From JBBPZA01 sp963728925 (GTDB lineage Bacteria > Actinomycetota > Thermoleophilia > Solirubrobacterales > Solirubrobacteraceae), in contig CAVSMB010000018.1 of NCBI GenBank assembly GCA_963728925.1, forward strand, positions 1 to 64,000: 64,000 bases of DNA, given 5' to 3'. The notes beneath the pieces were generated by a model. The model made no database searches. It was not told the DNA's origin and worked only from the letters and a program-made list of their open reading frames with translations. Shown one piece after another: positions 7,830 to 15,676 of the stretch. Each line of letters starts with the position of its first letter. Position 1 is the stretch's first letter. Both the position numbers and the translations under genes were made by a program.

Positions 7830-8171
7830 ATGGCAGCGGAGGACGTGACAGCGGAGATCCATGGGTTCAGCGCGCCGGACTCGACGCCGACGCCGTGGGC
7901 GGCGGGACTTGAGCAGCTACGTGCCGCGGACACCTTCTGGCTATCCACGGTCCGTCCCGACGGCCGACCGCACGTCACGCCGCTGATCGCTGTCTGGCAC
8001 GCGGGGGCGCTCTGGTTCGCCACCGGGCCTGAGGAGCGCAAGGCGAGGAACCTGGCCGAGAACCCGTCGTGCCTGCTGACGACCGGGCGCAGCGACCTCG
8101 TCGCGGGCGCGCTTGGACCTCATCACGATGATCGTCGGTCGCTCCGGTCCGGCGGTCTGAAGGCATGCTGA
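7830..8171 (+). pseudogene. C-terminally truncated PNPOx-like flavin protein
   Basis: The ATG at 7830 has a strong GAAGGAGGGA ribosome site at 7814-7823. The N-terminal 85 or so residues match the split-barrel pyridoxamine-5'-phosphate-oxidase-like family: F-W-L-S-T-V-R-P-D-G-R-P-H-V-T-P-L, then A-L-W-F-A-T-G-P-E-E-R-K-A-R-N-L. After C-L-L-T-T-G-R-S-D-L-V-A-G the sequence no longer resembles the family and ends at residue 113. The second half of the barrel and the C-terminal part are missing. An alternative frame across 8110-8159 ends in a TGA. It overlaps the next start by 7 nt. It could still be translated, but is likely inactive. Confidence 0.6.
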
Positions 8172-8728
8172 TCTACTCGCTGAGCGTCTCGGTGGACGGC
8201 TTTATCGCCGACCGTGAGGGCGCGTTCTCCTGGTCGATTCCCGACGAGGACCTGTTTCGTTTCCACGTCACGCAGACACGCGAGCTTGGGGGCTTTCTGT
8301 TGGGCCGCAGGCTCTACGAGACGATGCTGGTGTGGGAGACGGATCCGTCGATGCGCGACAGCGAGCTCGACGCCGCGTTCGCCGACGCCTGGTGCGCGAT
8401 CCCGAAGATCGTCTTCAGCCGCACGCTCGACAGCGTCCAAGGCAACGCGCGGCTCGCCGAGGCGTCGCTGGCCGAGGAGGCCGCCGCGGCGCTCGACGCG
8501 ACCGACAAGGATGTCGCGATCGGCGGCGCCGGCCTGGCTGCGGCGGCTGTCGAGCTCGGTCTCGTCGACGAGCTGCGCATGTTCCGCAGGCCGGTGATCG
8601 TCGGTGGCGGCACGCCGTTCCTGCCGCCCGTCACCGAAGACGTCCCGCTGGACCTGATCGAGACCAGGACGTTCGGCTCGCGCGTGATCTACGAGCGCTA
8701 CGGGCGCGTCCGCGAAGACTCCGATTGA
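8165..8728 (+). CDS. Dihydrofolate reductase/RibD C-terminal-like protein (copy 1)
   Basis: A 187-residue protein of the DHFR-like RibD C-terminal family. Visible landmarks are the opening strand S-L-S-V-S-V-D-G-F-I-A, G-G-F-L-L-G-R-R-L-Y-E-T-M, V-A-I-G-G-A-G-L-A (nucleotide-binding Gly loop), and R-R-P-V-I-V-G-G-G-T-P-F-L. These are NADPH-dependent reductases of mostly unknown substrate and are not true folate enzymes. It follows the truncated flavin gene and probably belongs to the same HxlR-controlled unit. A related but distinct copy lies at 9416. Confidence 0.85.
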   Translation: MLIYSLSVSVDGFIADREGAFSWSIPDEDLFRFHVTQTRELGGFLLGRRLYETMLVWETDPSMRDSELDAAFADAWCAIPKIVFSRTLDSVQGNARLAEASLAEEAAAALDATDKDVAIGGAGLAAAAVELGLVDELRMFRRPVIVGGGTPFLPPVTEDVPLDLIETRTFGSRVIYERYGRVREDSD

Positions 8729-8777
8729 CACCCCCCAACGGCGCGCTCACCCGAATCCGTGGGCGTGTGCCGGCCGA

Positions 8778-9329
8778 TCAGGTCGTCGACGTGGACCTCG
8801 TCGAGCTCCTCGACCAGGTCGAGCTCGTCTCGGCGGCGAGGGCCTCGGCGTAGGCGGCGGCCAAGCGCTCGCTTGCGGTCGGGTCGCCGCCCGGCGGCGG
8901 TGACGCCCCCAGGTGCTCACTGCGCAGCTCGGCCATGAAGTCCTCCCACAGCGCGGGACCGCCGTCGGCGAGCAGCTCGGCTCGCACGCGCAGCGTCGGG
9001 GTGCTCGGGCGGTTGCGCAGGCCCCACTCGCCGAGCAGGGCCAGCAGCGGGACCAGCTCGATCGCCGCCTCGGTGAGGCTGTAGGTGGCGCGGTGTCCGC
9101 GCCCGACGGCTGCCCGCGTCAGCAACCCGGCCGAGACGAGCCGTCGTAGGCGGTCGGCGAGGATGTTCGAGGCTATCCCCTCCTCCGAGCGCTCCTGAAG
9201 GACGCGGAAGTGCCGGCGGTTGCCGAACATGACGTCGCGCAGCACCAGCAACGACCAGCGGTCGCCGATCACCTCGACCGCCGCGTTGATCGGGCAGCCC
9301 GAGCGCGGTTCGGCAGTGCGCGTCGGCAT
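8778..9329 (-). CDS. HxlR-family transcriptional regulator (copy 2)
   Basis: A 183-residue HxlR regulator strongly similar to the one at 7218: R-S-G-C-P-I-N-A-A-V-E-V-I-G-D-R-W-S-L-L, then G-I-A-S-N-I-L-A-D-R-L, plus the shared C-terminal extension with L-L-A-D-G-G-P-A-L-W. It diverges from a DHFR-family enzyme at 9416, just as copy 1 diverges from its redox genes. The pair therefore looks like a duplicated regulator-plus-enzyme module. Its own start is bordered by an 8-bp inverted repeat at 9336-9358. Confidence 0.88.
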   Translation of the reverse strand: MPTRTAEPRSGCPINAAVEVIGDRWSLLVLRDVMFGNRRHFRVLQERSEEGIASNILADRLRRLVSAGLLTRAAVGRGHRATYSLTEAAIELVPLLALLGEWGLRNRPSTPTLRVRAELLADGGPALWEDFMAELRSEHLGASPPPGGDPTASERLAAAYAEALAAETSSTWSRSSTRSTSTT

Positions 9330-9335
9330 CGCACC

Positions 9336-9358
9336 GATGGTACTTGCAGTGTGCCATC
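9336..9358. promoter_or_regulatory. Inverted repeat directly upstream of HxlR copy 2
   Basis: GATGGTAC-TTGCAGT-GTGCCATC has 8-bp arms with one mismatch and begins 7 bp from the HxlR start codon. This position suits autorepression. The spacer contains TTGCA, echoing the TTGC half-site of the other operators. Confidence 0.45.
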
Positions 9359-9383
9359 GCTAAGGCTAAGGTTTGGCGACCGC

Positions 9384-9396
9384 TTGCAATCCGCAA
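9384..9396. promoter_or_regulatory. TTGC-N5-GCAA palindrome upstream of DHFR-family gene 2
   Basis: TTGC-AATCC-GCAA lies 19 bp before the start codon at 9416. It matches, in sequence and spacing, the site at 7783-7795 in the other HxlR module (both preceded by GC). The shared site suggests that the two paralogous regulators recognise the same core. Confidence 0.5.
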
Positions 9397-9415
9397 TCAC
9401 CTTGGAAGGACGTCG

Positions 9416-10021
9416 ATGCCAGAGACCACCTGCCACATGTCGATCTCGCTCGATGGTTTCGTCGCCGGGCCGAACCAGAGTCGCGAGGACCCTCTGGGCA
9501 AGCGCGGGAGAGAGCTCCACGTCTGGCACCTCGGCGACGAGCGCGCCAACGAGGCCGACGAAACCGCGACCGCCTGGCTCATGCGCCCGCGCGGCGCCTA
9601 CGTCATGGGGCGCAACATGTTCGGGCCGATCCGCGGCGCGTGGGCAGAGGACTGGCGGGGATGGTGGGGGCCCGAGCCGCCGTACCACGCACCAGTGTTT
9701 GTGCTCACCAACCACGCCCGCGAGCCGATCGAGATGGAGGGCGGGACGTCCTTCCACTTCGTTACCGAGGGCTTCGATGCTGCCTACGCACAGGCGCGTG
9801 AGACCGCCGGCGACGACGGCGTCGACATCGCGGGCGGCGCCTCCACCGTTCGGCAGGCGCTCGTTGCCGGGGTCGTCGACGAGTTCACGCTCGACATCGC
9901 CCCGGTCCTGCTCGGGTCGGGTGAGCGGATCTTCGACGGCGTCGAGTCCCTCGGGTTGGAGCCCGTCGAGGTGCTGCATTCGCCGCTCGCCACGCACATC
10001 CGCTACCGCCGGGCGAGTTGA
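9416..10021 (+). CDS. Dihydrofolate reductase/RibD C-terminal-like protein (copy 2)
   Basis: A 201-residue DHFR-like reductase. The start ATG at 9416 follows a GGAAGGA ribosome site at 9404-9410. Family landmarks are M-S-I-S-L-D-G-F-V-A-G-P-N, R-G-A-Y-V-M-G-R-N-M-F-G, V-F-V-L-T-N-H-A-R-E-P, D-I-A-G-G-A-S-T-V-R-Q-A and I-A-P-V-L-L-G-S-G-E-R-I-F. Length is normal. It is likely a cytoplasmic NAD(P)H-dependent reductase of unknown substrate, controlled by the divergent HxlR. Its 3' end faces the broken PIN toxin gene. Confidence 0.87.
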   Translation: MPETTCHMSISLDGFVAGPNQSREDPLGKRGRELHVWHLGDERANEADETATAWLMRPRGAYVMGRNMFGPIRGAWAEDWRGWWGPEPPYHAPVFVLTNHAREPIEMEGGTSFHFVTEGFDAAYAQARETAGDDGVDIAGGASTVRQALVAGVVDEFTLDIAPVLLGSGERIFDGVESLGLEPVEVLHSPLATHIRYRRAS

Positions 10022-10153
10022 AGCATGGTTTCCGGATACGTATACGAGGCACAGCTCCGAGTCTCCCGACGCGGCCAGCGACCCACTTTTGCACGCCAAC
10101 GACCTGCGACGCACCGCGGACGCCGCGGAGGGTGCATGAGAAGGCAACCGATT

Positions 10154-10551
10154 TCACGAAGGTAGTTGCTGCAGGAAGGCCGCCGGCGTAGCACCGTCAG
10201 GTCGGCCCTCATCAGCTCGGCGAGGTGCATGTCGCCGGAAACGAGAGCAGCAACGTCTGTTGCAAGCGCCAAGGTCACGAGGAAGTCGTCCTTGGGGTCG
10301 GCGGTCAGGTGCTGCGAGCTGGGAGCCGGGTCCTCGACCAGGACGTGCAGGTTGGAGAGGAACTGCTCTGCCTCGTCCGCGGTGAGCCTGCGCCGGAATC
10401 GCTCCCGAGCCAGGACGGCCTCCAACTCGCCGAGCAGCCTCGGCGACGCCACCGGCTGCCAGCGGCCCACGAGGGCCGCGTCGACCAGCTGCCCGCAGAC
10501 GCCTCGCGGCGTGGTGGCGGCGGACACCCACACGTTGGTGTCGGCGACCGC
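10154..10551 (-). pseudogene. Frameshifted PIN-family toxin (COG1569-like)
   Basis: The PIN core is recognisable: A-D-T-N-V-W-V-S-A-A, L-L-G-E-L-E-A-V-L-A-R-E-R-F, then D-P-K-D-D-F-L-V-T-L-A-L-A-T-D and A-A-L-V-S-G-D-M-H-L, giving the acidic ligands of a metal-dependent RNase. Near 10190 the frame breaks: the expected ending T-P-A-A-F-L-Q-Q-L-P-S is in the next frame and stops at 10154. The unshifted frame runs on for 30 or more unrelated residues to 10003. No ATG, GTG or TTG precedes the D-T-N motif in frame. The toxin is probably inactive. It lies 14 nt downstream of the antitoxin stub. Confidence 0.7.
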
Positions 10552-10565
10552 TCGCGAGGGTGCTC

Positions 10566-10739
10566 CTACGAGTCCGAGCGCCGAGAGGCCCGGACGGCGC
10601 GGACCTCCTCCACGGCGATGGCCATGGCCTGGTCGTCGTCGAGATCACCTCGTCCGGCGAGCCGGAGCCGGTCCATCAGGGCCTGCAACTCCTCTCTGGC
10701 CACTTCTAGGCGGCCCGCATCCAGATAGGCCCGCAACGT
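10566..10739 (-). pseudogene. 5'-truncated antitoxin stub
   Basis: The last 57 or so codons before the TAG at 10566-10568 encode an acidic helical tail (R-E-E-L-Q-A-L-M-D-R-L, D-L-D-D-D-Q-A-M-A-I-A-V-E-E-V-R-A-V-R). This is typical of small antitoxins placed upstream of PIN toxins. Upstream of about 10739 the frame runs antisense through a hydrolase remnant, so the N-terminal DNA-binding part is missing. Identification rests mainly on its position before the PIN gene. Confidence 0.5.
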
Positions 10740-11358
10740 GATCTCGCAGCCGACGCCGCGGCGCTCGCCCGCGAACTCGACGACCGGCCGGCGCACCTGG
10801 CGGGCATCGGCGTCGGCGGGATCGTCGCCCAGGTCGCCGCGCTCGACTACCCGAACGCGTTCTCGGCGCTCACCCTCGCAGGGACGCGGCCCGTCGCACC
10901 CGGCCGGCCCGACGACGACCTGCCCGACCATGACGGGATGACGATGGACCGGCTGTTCTCGCGCCCGATGCCCGACTGGTCCGACCGCACTGCCGTGGCG
11001 GAGTACGCCGCCGGCGGCGCGGAGATCCTCGGCGACGACCCCGCCGCCGCACGCGCGACCGCCGAGCGCATTCTGGGACCGCACGCCGAGCACGGAGCCC
11101 GCGGTCCAGATGGCCAACCAGATGGGCATGGTGTTCTCCAAGCTCGACTGCAAGCCGCGCTGGCGCGAGCGCCTGTCCGAGCTTGCGATCCCGGCGCTCG
11201 TGGTGCACGGTCGCCGTGACCCGTTCTTCCCTGTCGGCAACGGCGAAGCGCTTGCGCGTGATATTCCCGGTGCACGACTGCTCGTACTCGAACGCGCCGC
11301 GACCGCGATTCCCGACGTGGCCGTCGGTGAGGTCGCCGCGGCGATGCTCGAGCTCTAG
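10740..11358 (+). pseudogene. 5'-truncated, frameshifted alpha/beta hydrolase
   Basis: From the codon at 10740 the frame encodes the middle of an alpha/beta hydrolase: A-G-I-G-V-G-G-I-V-A-Q-V-A-A-L-D-Y-P is the nucleophile-elbow region, though with Gly where Ser is normal. Around 11085 the frame shifts, and the C-terminal half continues in the next frame: I-P-A-L-V-V-H-G-R-R-D-P-F-F-P. It ends in A-A-A-M-L-E-L at 11358. The N-terminal sheet and oxyanion H-G are missing, because the gene begins abruptly where the antitoxin stub ends. Not functional. Confidence 0.75.
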
Positions 11359-11636
11359 GTGACGTGCCTCGAAGTGTTCCGGCCGGCTGAGCTGCTCAAC
11401 GACGTCTGGGCTTCCGTGCGTTAGGCGCGCACACACCGTCGCAGAGCATCATCCCCTTACAGCACGGGCTGGAGGGTGGCGGTCTGCGGCCGGCAGCCCT
11501 GCCACTTCACCGGCGCGAGCCATGCCACTCGACCTGCGCCCGACAGCGTCCGTTCGGAAACGTCCGGCCGAAACGCAATGGCTCGTCGGCAGTAAAGACG
11601 CTGTGGGCTCTGCGTCGCCGGGGCGGGCGACGCTGG

Positions 11637-12593
11637 TTAGCGCCGCCGCTTGCGCTTGCGCTTCTGGGACGCGCGGGCCTGCGCTTGGGCGTCGTCTGAG
11701 CCGTCGGCGGTCGCGACGGTCGCCTCCGGCTCGGGTGCCGCGCCCGCGTCGTCGCGACCGTTCGCCTCGCCCCGCGCAGTGCGCTTCTCTGCCCGTGAGG
11801 CGACCGCCCGCTCGCGCAGCTCCTGCTGGCTGGGCCACGACTGCGCCTCGCCGGTGTTCCAGGCGGCAGGCATGCCGCTCGGCCAGCGGCCGGCGAACAA
11901 GAAGGCGAGCGCGGCGAACCAGAAGGACTGGACGATCGGCAGCGGCGAGCCGACCGGGATCACGATGAGGATGCCGGTGATGATCCCGAGCACGCCCATG
12001 AAGCGGGTCAGCAGCCCGGCGCGCATGCCGTTGAGGGAGATGATCACCGCGGCGAAGGCGAGCGCGAGCTGGCCGGCCAGCGAGGCGGTGGCGACGGCGC
12101 GAAGCGAGCCGTTGTCGAAGACCTTGCGCGCTTCCTCGTAGGTCTGGCCGCCCGTCGTCGCGAAGGTGTGGGCCTTGCTGTGGATGATGAGCTGGACGGT
12201 GATCTGCGCGACGAGCAGGATCGCCGGCCCGGCGATCGCGCACACGCGCGCGACGTTCGGGAGCTGCGGACGTCGCGCCTTGACGAACCGGTAGAGGAAG
12301 AGCAGCACGACGCCCATGGCGACCGCGCCGAGAGCCGTGAACACCGCGGCGAGCAGCAGCGGTGTGCCGTGGCGGTCGTAGAAGAGCAGCGTGCCCGGGT
12401 CGTTGTCGGGCCGGTCGCGCGTCGTGCTCGACACGTAGATCGACGCGAACAGAGGCAGGACCGCCGCGACGGCCGCCGCGCCGACCGCGAGCGGGCGTTC
12501 GCGGCGCTCGCGTTCGAGAACGACCTGTGGATCCTCGGGCGGCGGGACCACGCGTGCCGGGCGGGCCCGCGCCCGCGGCCGCTCAGCGGCCAA
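11637..12593 (-). CDS. Six-helix membrane protein with basic tail
   Basis: A 318-residue protein with six predicted membrane segments (about 35-57, 75-100, 118-140, 165-187, 193-213 and 215-235). The cytoplasmic N-terminus is rich in Arg and Pro. A long hydrophilic C-terminal tail alternates acidic stretches with a run of Lys and Arg at the very end. No known transporter motif is visible. It is divergent from the CBS-domain gene at 12685 with a 91-bp gap. Function unknown. The preceding 278 bp (11359-11636) hold nothing I can recognise. Confidence 0.7.
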   Translation of the reverse strand: MAAERPRARARPARVVPPPEDPQVVLERERRERPLAVGAAAVAAVLPLFASIYVSSTTRDRPDNDPGTLLFYDRHGTPLLLAAVFTALGAVAMGVVLLFLYRFVKARRPQLPNVARVCAIAGPAILLVAQITVQLIIHSKAHTFATTGGQTYEEARKVFDNGSLRAVATASLAGQLALAFAAVIISLNGMRAGLLTRFMGVLGIITGILIVIPVGSPLPIVQSFWFAALAFLFAGRWPSGMPAAWNTGEAQSWPSQQELRERAVASRAEKRTARGEANGRDDAGAAPEPEATVATADGSDDAQAQARASQKRKRKRRR

Positions 12594-12684
12594 GGCCGCT
12601 CATCGGCTCAGGGCCCTGCCGTCGTGCGGTGCGGGTCGCCATGCCCGCGAAGTCTAGGGAGGCCAGCGCGGGTACAGTGCGACC

Positions 12685-13134
12685 GTGCTCATCAGCGAGG
12701 TCATGACGTCGTCGGTGGTGACCGCCGGGCCGGAGGCCAGCGTGCGCGAGGTCGCCGAGCTGATGCGCGAGCGCAACGTCGGCTCGGTGGTGCTCGTCGA
12801 CGACACGGGCGTCCCGACCGGCTTCGTCACCGATCGCGACCTCGCCGTCGGCGCGCTGGCCGACGGCCGCGACGCCCACGACCTCGCTGCCGACCACGCG
12901 TCGGCCCCGGTGGTCACCGGCGATCCGGACATGGACCTCGAGGAGGCGGGGGAGCTCATGGCCCGCCACGCCATCCGCCGCCTCCCCGTGCTCGACGGCG
13001 AGCGCCTCACCGGCATCGTGACCCTCGACGACGTCGTCGTCCGCACGGGCGACACGGAGCTCGCGCACCGCATCACCTCCGAGGTGACCCGTGCCGCGCT
13101 GCCGGGCTTCTACTTCTACGACCGCGGTGGCTGA
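12685..13134 (+). CDS. CBS-domain pair protein
   Basis: A 149-residue protein made almost entirely of two CBS domains: M-T-S-S-V-V-T-A-G-P...G-S-V-V-L-V-D-D, then P-V-V-T-G-D-P-D-M-D...R-R-L-P-V-L-D-G-E-R-L-T-G-I-V-T-L-D-D. Stand-alone CBS pairs bind adenine nucleotides and regulate partner proteins in the cytoplasm. No partner is evident. The start is a GTG at 12685. Its last codons overlap the start of the reductase gene by 8 nt, so the two are probably coupled. Confidence 0.88.
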   Translation: MLISEVMTSSVVTAGPEASVREVAELMRERNVGSVVLVDDTGVPTGFVTDRDLAVGALADGRDAHDLAADHASAPVVTGDPDMDLEEAGELMARHAIRRLPVLDGERLTGIVTLDDVVVRTGDTELAHRITSEVTRAALPGFYFYDRGG

Positions 13135-14239
13135 CCCCGCCGGGCCGATCGCGGTCTACGGCGCGAGCGGCTACACCGGCCGCCTCGTCGTACGCGAGCT
13201 CGTCCGCCGCGGCTTGGCGCACCTGCTGGCCGGCCGGACCGCCGCGCGGCTGCGCGCCGCGGCGTCGGACGCGGGCTCGGACGCGCCCGTGCGCATCGCC
13301 GCCCTCGAGGACCGCGACGCGCTGCGCCACGCGCTGGGCGACTGCGCGGTGGTGATCAACTGCGCGGGGCCGTTCACGCGCTGGGGTGAGGCCGTCGTCC
13401 GGGCGGCGGTGGAAACGGGTACGCACTACCTCGACACCACCGGCGAGCAGCCCTACATGCACCGCATCGCGCAGCGCTGGGACCAGGGCGCGCGCGCCGC
13501 CGAAGTCGCCGTCGTCCCGGCCATGGGCTTCGACTTCGTCCCCGGCGATCTGCTCGCGCACCTCGTCGCCCGCGGCCGCGAGCCGCTGCGCGACCTCGTG
13601 ATCGCCTACTCCGTCCAGGGCTTCGGGGCGACGCGCGGGACGCTTCACTCGACGCTCGAGGCGATGAAGGGCGACGACCTGCGCTACGAGGACGGCGCGT
13701 GGCTGCCCGCGGGGCCAGGCCCGCGGCGCGGTGTCTTCACCTTCCCCGAGCCCATCGGCCGCGCGCCGGTCATGAAGTATCCGGCCGGGGAGATCGTGAC
13801 CGCGCCGACCCACGTGAACACCCGGCGCGTGACCGCGCTCATCGACACGCGCGCGATGGTCCCGCACCCCGCGCTCGCCCTCGCGGCGCCCTCCGTCATG
13901 CCCGCGACCGCGCGGGCGCTTCGTACGCCGCTGCGCTCCGCGCTCGACGTCGTCGTCGACCGCCTGCCCGAGGGGCCGCCCGAGGCGGCGCGTCGCGCCG
14001 CGCGCTTCACCGTGGTCGTGGTGGCGGCCGGCGAGGACGGGCGCGTGGGGCGCGGGGTCGTCACCGGCAGCGACATGTACGGCCTCACGGCGGCGATCGC
14101 GGTCGAGGGCGCGCAGCGCATGTCCGAGCCCGGCTTCGTAGCCGCCGGCGTGCTCGCGCCGGCCGCCGCGTTCAACCCCGAGAGCTTCCTCGACGCGCTC
14201 GGGGAGCACGGGGTCAGCTACGAGATCGAGGCGGAGTAG
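13127..14239 (+). CDS. Saccharopine-dehydrogenase-like NAD(P) oxidoreductase
   Basis: A 370-residue protein. The GTG at 13127 is chosen because the nucleotide-binding fold starts at once: I-A-V-Y-G-A-S-G-Y-T-G-R-L-V matches G-x-x-G-x-x-G. This resembles the saccharopine dehydrogenase NADP-binding family that includes trans-acting enoyl reductases of actinobacteria. Further blocks are C-A-G-P-F-T-R-W-G, G-T-H-Y-L-D-T-T-G-E and V-V-P-A-M-G-F-D-F-V-P-G-D. True saccharopine synthesis is unlikely; lipid or polyketide reduction is possible. It overlaps the CBS gene by 8 nt. Confidence 0.82.
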   Translation: MADPAGPIAVYGASGYTGRLVVRELVRRGLAHLLAGRTAARLRAAASDAGSDAPVRIAALEDRDALRHALGDCAVVINCAGPFTRWGEAVVRAAVETGTHYLDTTGEQPYMHRIAQRWDQGARAAEVAVVPAMGFDFVPGDLLAHLVARGREPLRDLVIAYSVQGFGATRGTLHSTLEAMKGDDLRYEDGAWLPAGPGPRRGVFTFPEPIGRAPVMKYPAGEIVTAPTHVNTRRVTALIDTRAMVPHPALALAAPSVMPATARALRTPLRSALDVVVDRLPEGPPEAARRAARFTVVVVAAGEDGRVGRGVVTGSDMYGLTAAIAVEGAQRMSEPGFVAAGVLAPAAAFNPESFLDALGEHGVSYEIEAE

Positions 14240-14263
14240 GCGGGCGCCTCGAGCTGGCGGCGC

Positions 14264-14539
14264 CTACCCGCGCGGGCCCTGCTCGAAGGCCAGGCGGCGG
14301 ATCGGCGCCGCCCGCGCGACCAGCTCCGCGAGCGCCTGGAAGCCGATCACCGACGGGTGGTCGCCCTCCAGGGTGAGGTCCGCGCGCATGCGGCCGGGCG
14401 CGCGCGGGTCCTCCCGCGCGCGGTGGAAGTTCAGGATCGGCACGTGCACCACGACGACGCTCGCGCCGCGGGCGCGGCGCGCCAGCCGGCGACCGATCTG
14501 GGCGGTCGTCTGGCCGGACACCAGGCCGCGCGTCCTCAT
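14264..14539 (-). CDS. Small conserved-looking protein coupled to hydrolase
   Basis: A 91-residue protein whose ATG (14537-14539) overlaps the stop of the upstream hydrolase as ATGA. Its middle reads A-S-V-V-V-V-H-V-P-I-L-N-F-H-R-A-R-E-D-P, followed by a segment with D-L-T-L-E-G-D-H-P-S-V-I-G-F-Q-A-L. It has no signal peptide or membrane helix. I do not recognise the family. Tight translational coupling suggests that it works with the hydrolase. Confidence 0.6.
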   Translation of the reverse strand: MRTRGLVSGQTTAQIGRRLARRARGASVVVVHVPILNFHRAREDPRAPGRMRADLTLEGDHPSVIGFQALAELVARAAPIRRLAFEQGPRG

Positions 14540-15276
14540 TGCGCCGCCAGGGCCTCGAGCGCGGCCACCACTCCTTCGCCCGCCTCTCGGCGACCCGCGG
14601 GGAGCATCCGCGCCAGGGCGTCCGCGGCGGACCGCTGGTGGGGCCGCGCCGCCGGGCCGTCGAGGACCACAACCGGCGCGGTCACGTCGCGCAGCTCGCG
14701 GCGCGTCACCGGCAGGGTGGCGAGGCCCGCGTAGTCGGCGAAGAAGGAGCGCGGGCGCTCGCGGGCGGCGCTCACCCGTGCCGGCCCGGCCTGCTGCCAG
14801 CCGAGATACAGCTCCACGGCCCGGGCCGGGCCGCCCTCGCGCAGCGCCTCTTCGAGCGCGAGCCGCTCGCCCGCGAGCTCCTCGGTCGCGTCGGCGACGA
14901 GCATGAAGGCCGGCGGGTCGACGAGCACGGCCGCCCGCAGCGCTCCGCGGTGCCGGCGCAGGACGTCGAGGACGATGAGCGCGCCGAGGTCGGCGCCGGC
15001 CGCGACCGCGCCGCGCGCGTCCAGCCCGCCCAGCAGCGCCGCGAGGTCCTCGGCCTGCTCGTTGACCGTCGTGCGCTCGTAGGGCTCGGGGGCGCCGCTC
15101 GAGCCGTAGCCCCGCCGGTCGTAGGCGATCACGCGGGCTCGGTCCTCGAGCCGCGCGGCCACCACCTCCCACTCCCGCGCGCTCGACGCCATGCCGTGGA
15201 CGAGGACGATCGGCGGGCCCGAGCCGCGCTCCTCGTAGGCGAGCGCCACCCCCGCGCCCTCGACCGTCTCCACCAT
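14536..15276 (-). CDS. Alpha/beta-fold hydrolase
   Basis: A 246-residue hydrolase beginning at the ATG at 15274-15276. The oxyanion motif is I-V-L-V-H-G-M-A-S-S, followed by A-Y-D-R-R-G-Y-G-S-S-G. The expected nucleophile elbow reads A-A-G-A-D-L-G-A-L (G-A-D-L-G), so Asp replaces the usual Ser, as in haloalkane-dehalogenase/epoxide-hydrolase type enzymes. The acid and His region falls in A-P-V-V-V-L-D-G-P and A-A-R-P-H-Q-R-S. The family is clear but the reaction is not. Divergent from the small gene at 15296. Confidence 0.8.
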   Translation of the reverse strand: MVETVEGAGVALAYEERGSGPPIVLVHGMASSAREWEVVAARLEDRARVIAYDRRGYGSSGAPEPYERTTVNEQAEDLAALLGGLDARGAVAAGADLGALIVLDVLRRHRGALRAAVLVDPPAFMLVADATEELAGERLALEEALREGGPARAVELYLGWQQAGPARVSAARERPRSFFADYAGLATLPVTRRELRDVTAPVVVLDGPAARPHQRSAADALARMLPAGRREAGEGVVAALEALAAQ

Positions 15277-15295
15277 CGGCGCCAGCGTAGCTACC

Positions 15296-15577
15296 ATGGT
15301 CGTCATGGAAGGCAGCCCGTTCGGCGACATCTTCGGCGACCCGGAGGAGCTCCAGCGCCGCATGGCGGAGTTCGCGGAGCAGATGCAGGGCGCCCAGAAG
15401 GTCGCCTGGGCCGACAACGCGATCAAGCTCGCCGTCGACATGACGGTGGCCGCCGTCAACCGCATCAACGTCCAGGGCAACGCAGAGCAGCAGGCCCAGC
15501 AGATCCGCTCGGTAATCGCGACGATCTTCCCCGAGGCCGTCACGCTGGTGCGCGAAGCGCGCCAGGGCATGGCCTGA
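15296..15577 (+). CDS. Small helical protein, unknown
   Basis: A 93-residue acidic, helix-rich protein. The N-terminus has F-G-D-I-F-G-D-P-E-E-L-Q-R-R-M-A-E-F-A-E-Q-M, then a Gln/Ala-rich amphipathic region with A-E-Q-Q-A-Q-Q-I. The true start may be the ATG at 15306 (M-E-G-S-P-F), since the first four residues are weakly supported. Its beginning superficially recalls nucleoid-associated YbaB proteins, but the length and later sequence do not match. A GCCGGC hairpin follows its stop. Confidence 0.55.
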   Translation: MVVMEGSPFGDIFGDPEELQRRMAEFAEQMQGAQKVAWADNAIKLAVDMTVAAVNRINVQGNAEQQAQQIRSVIATIFPEAVTLVREARQGMA

Positions 15578-15580
15578 CGA

Positions 15581-15595
15581 GCCGGCGAAGCCGGC
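15581..15595. terminator. Hairpin after the 93-residue ORF
   Basis: GCCGGC-GAA-GCCGGC forms a perfect 6-bp stem with a 3-nt loop, 3 nt past the stop codon at 15577. There is no T-run, as is usual for terminators in high-GC actinobacteria. Confidence 0.5.
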
Positions 15596-15676
15596 GGGCC
15601 CGATCGCGGACAGCCCCTGACCTGAATCGCCGCTAGCGTCGCCTCCGCCTCGAACCCGACGAGAGGAAGGCGTCCC

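Noticed and set aside
11359..11636. Possible gene in the gap before the six-helix membrane protein
   Set aside because: Short frames on both strands lack ribosome sites and recognisable sequence; I see nothing supportable there.
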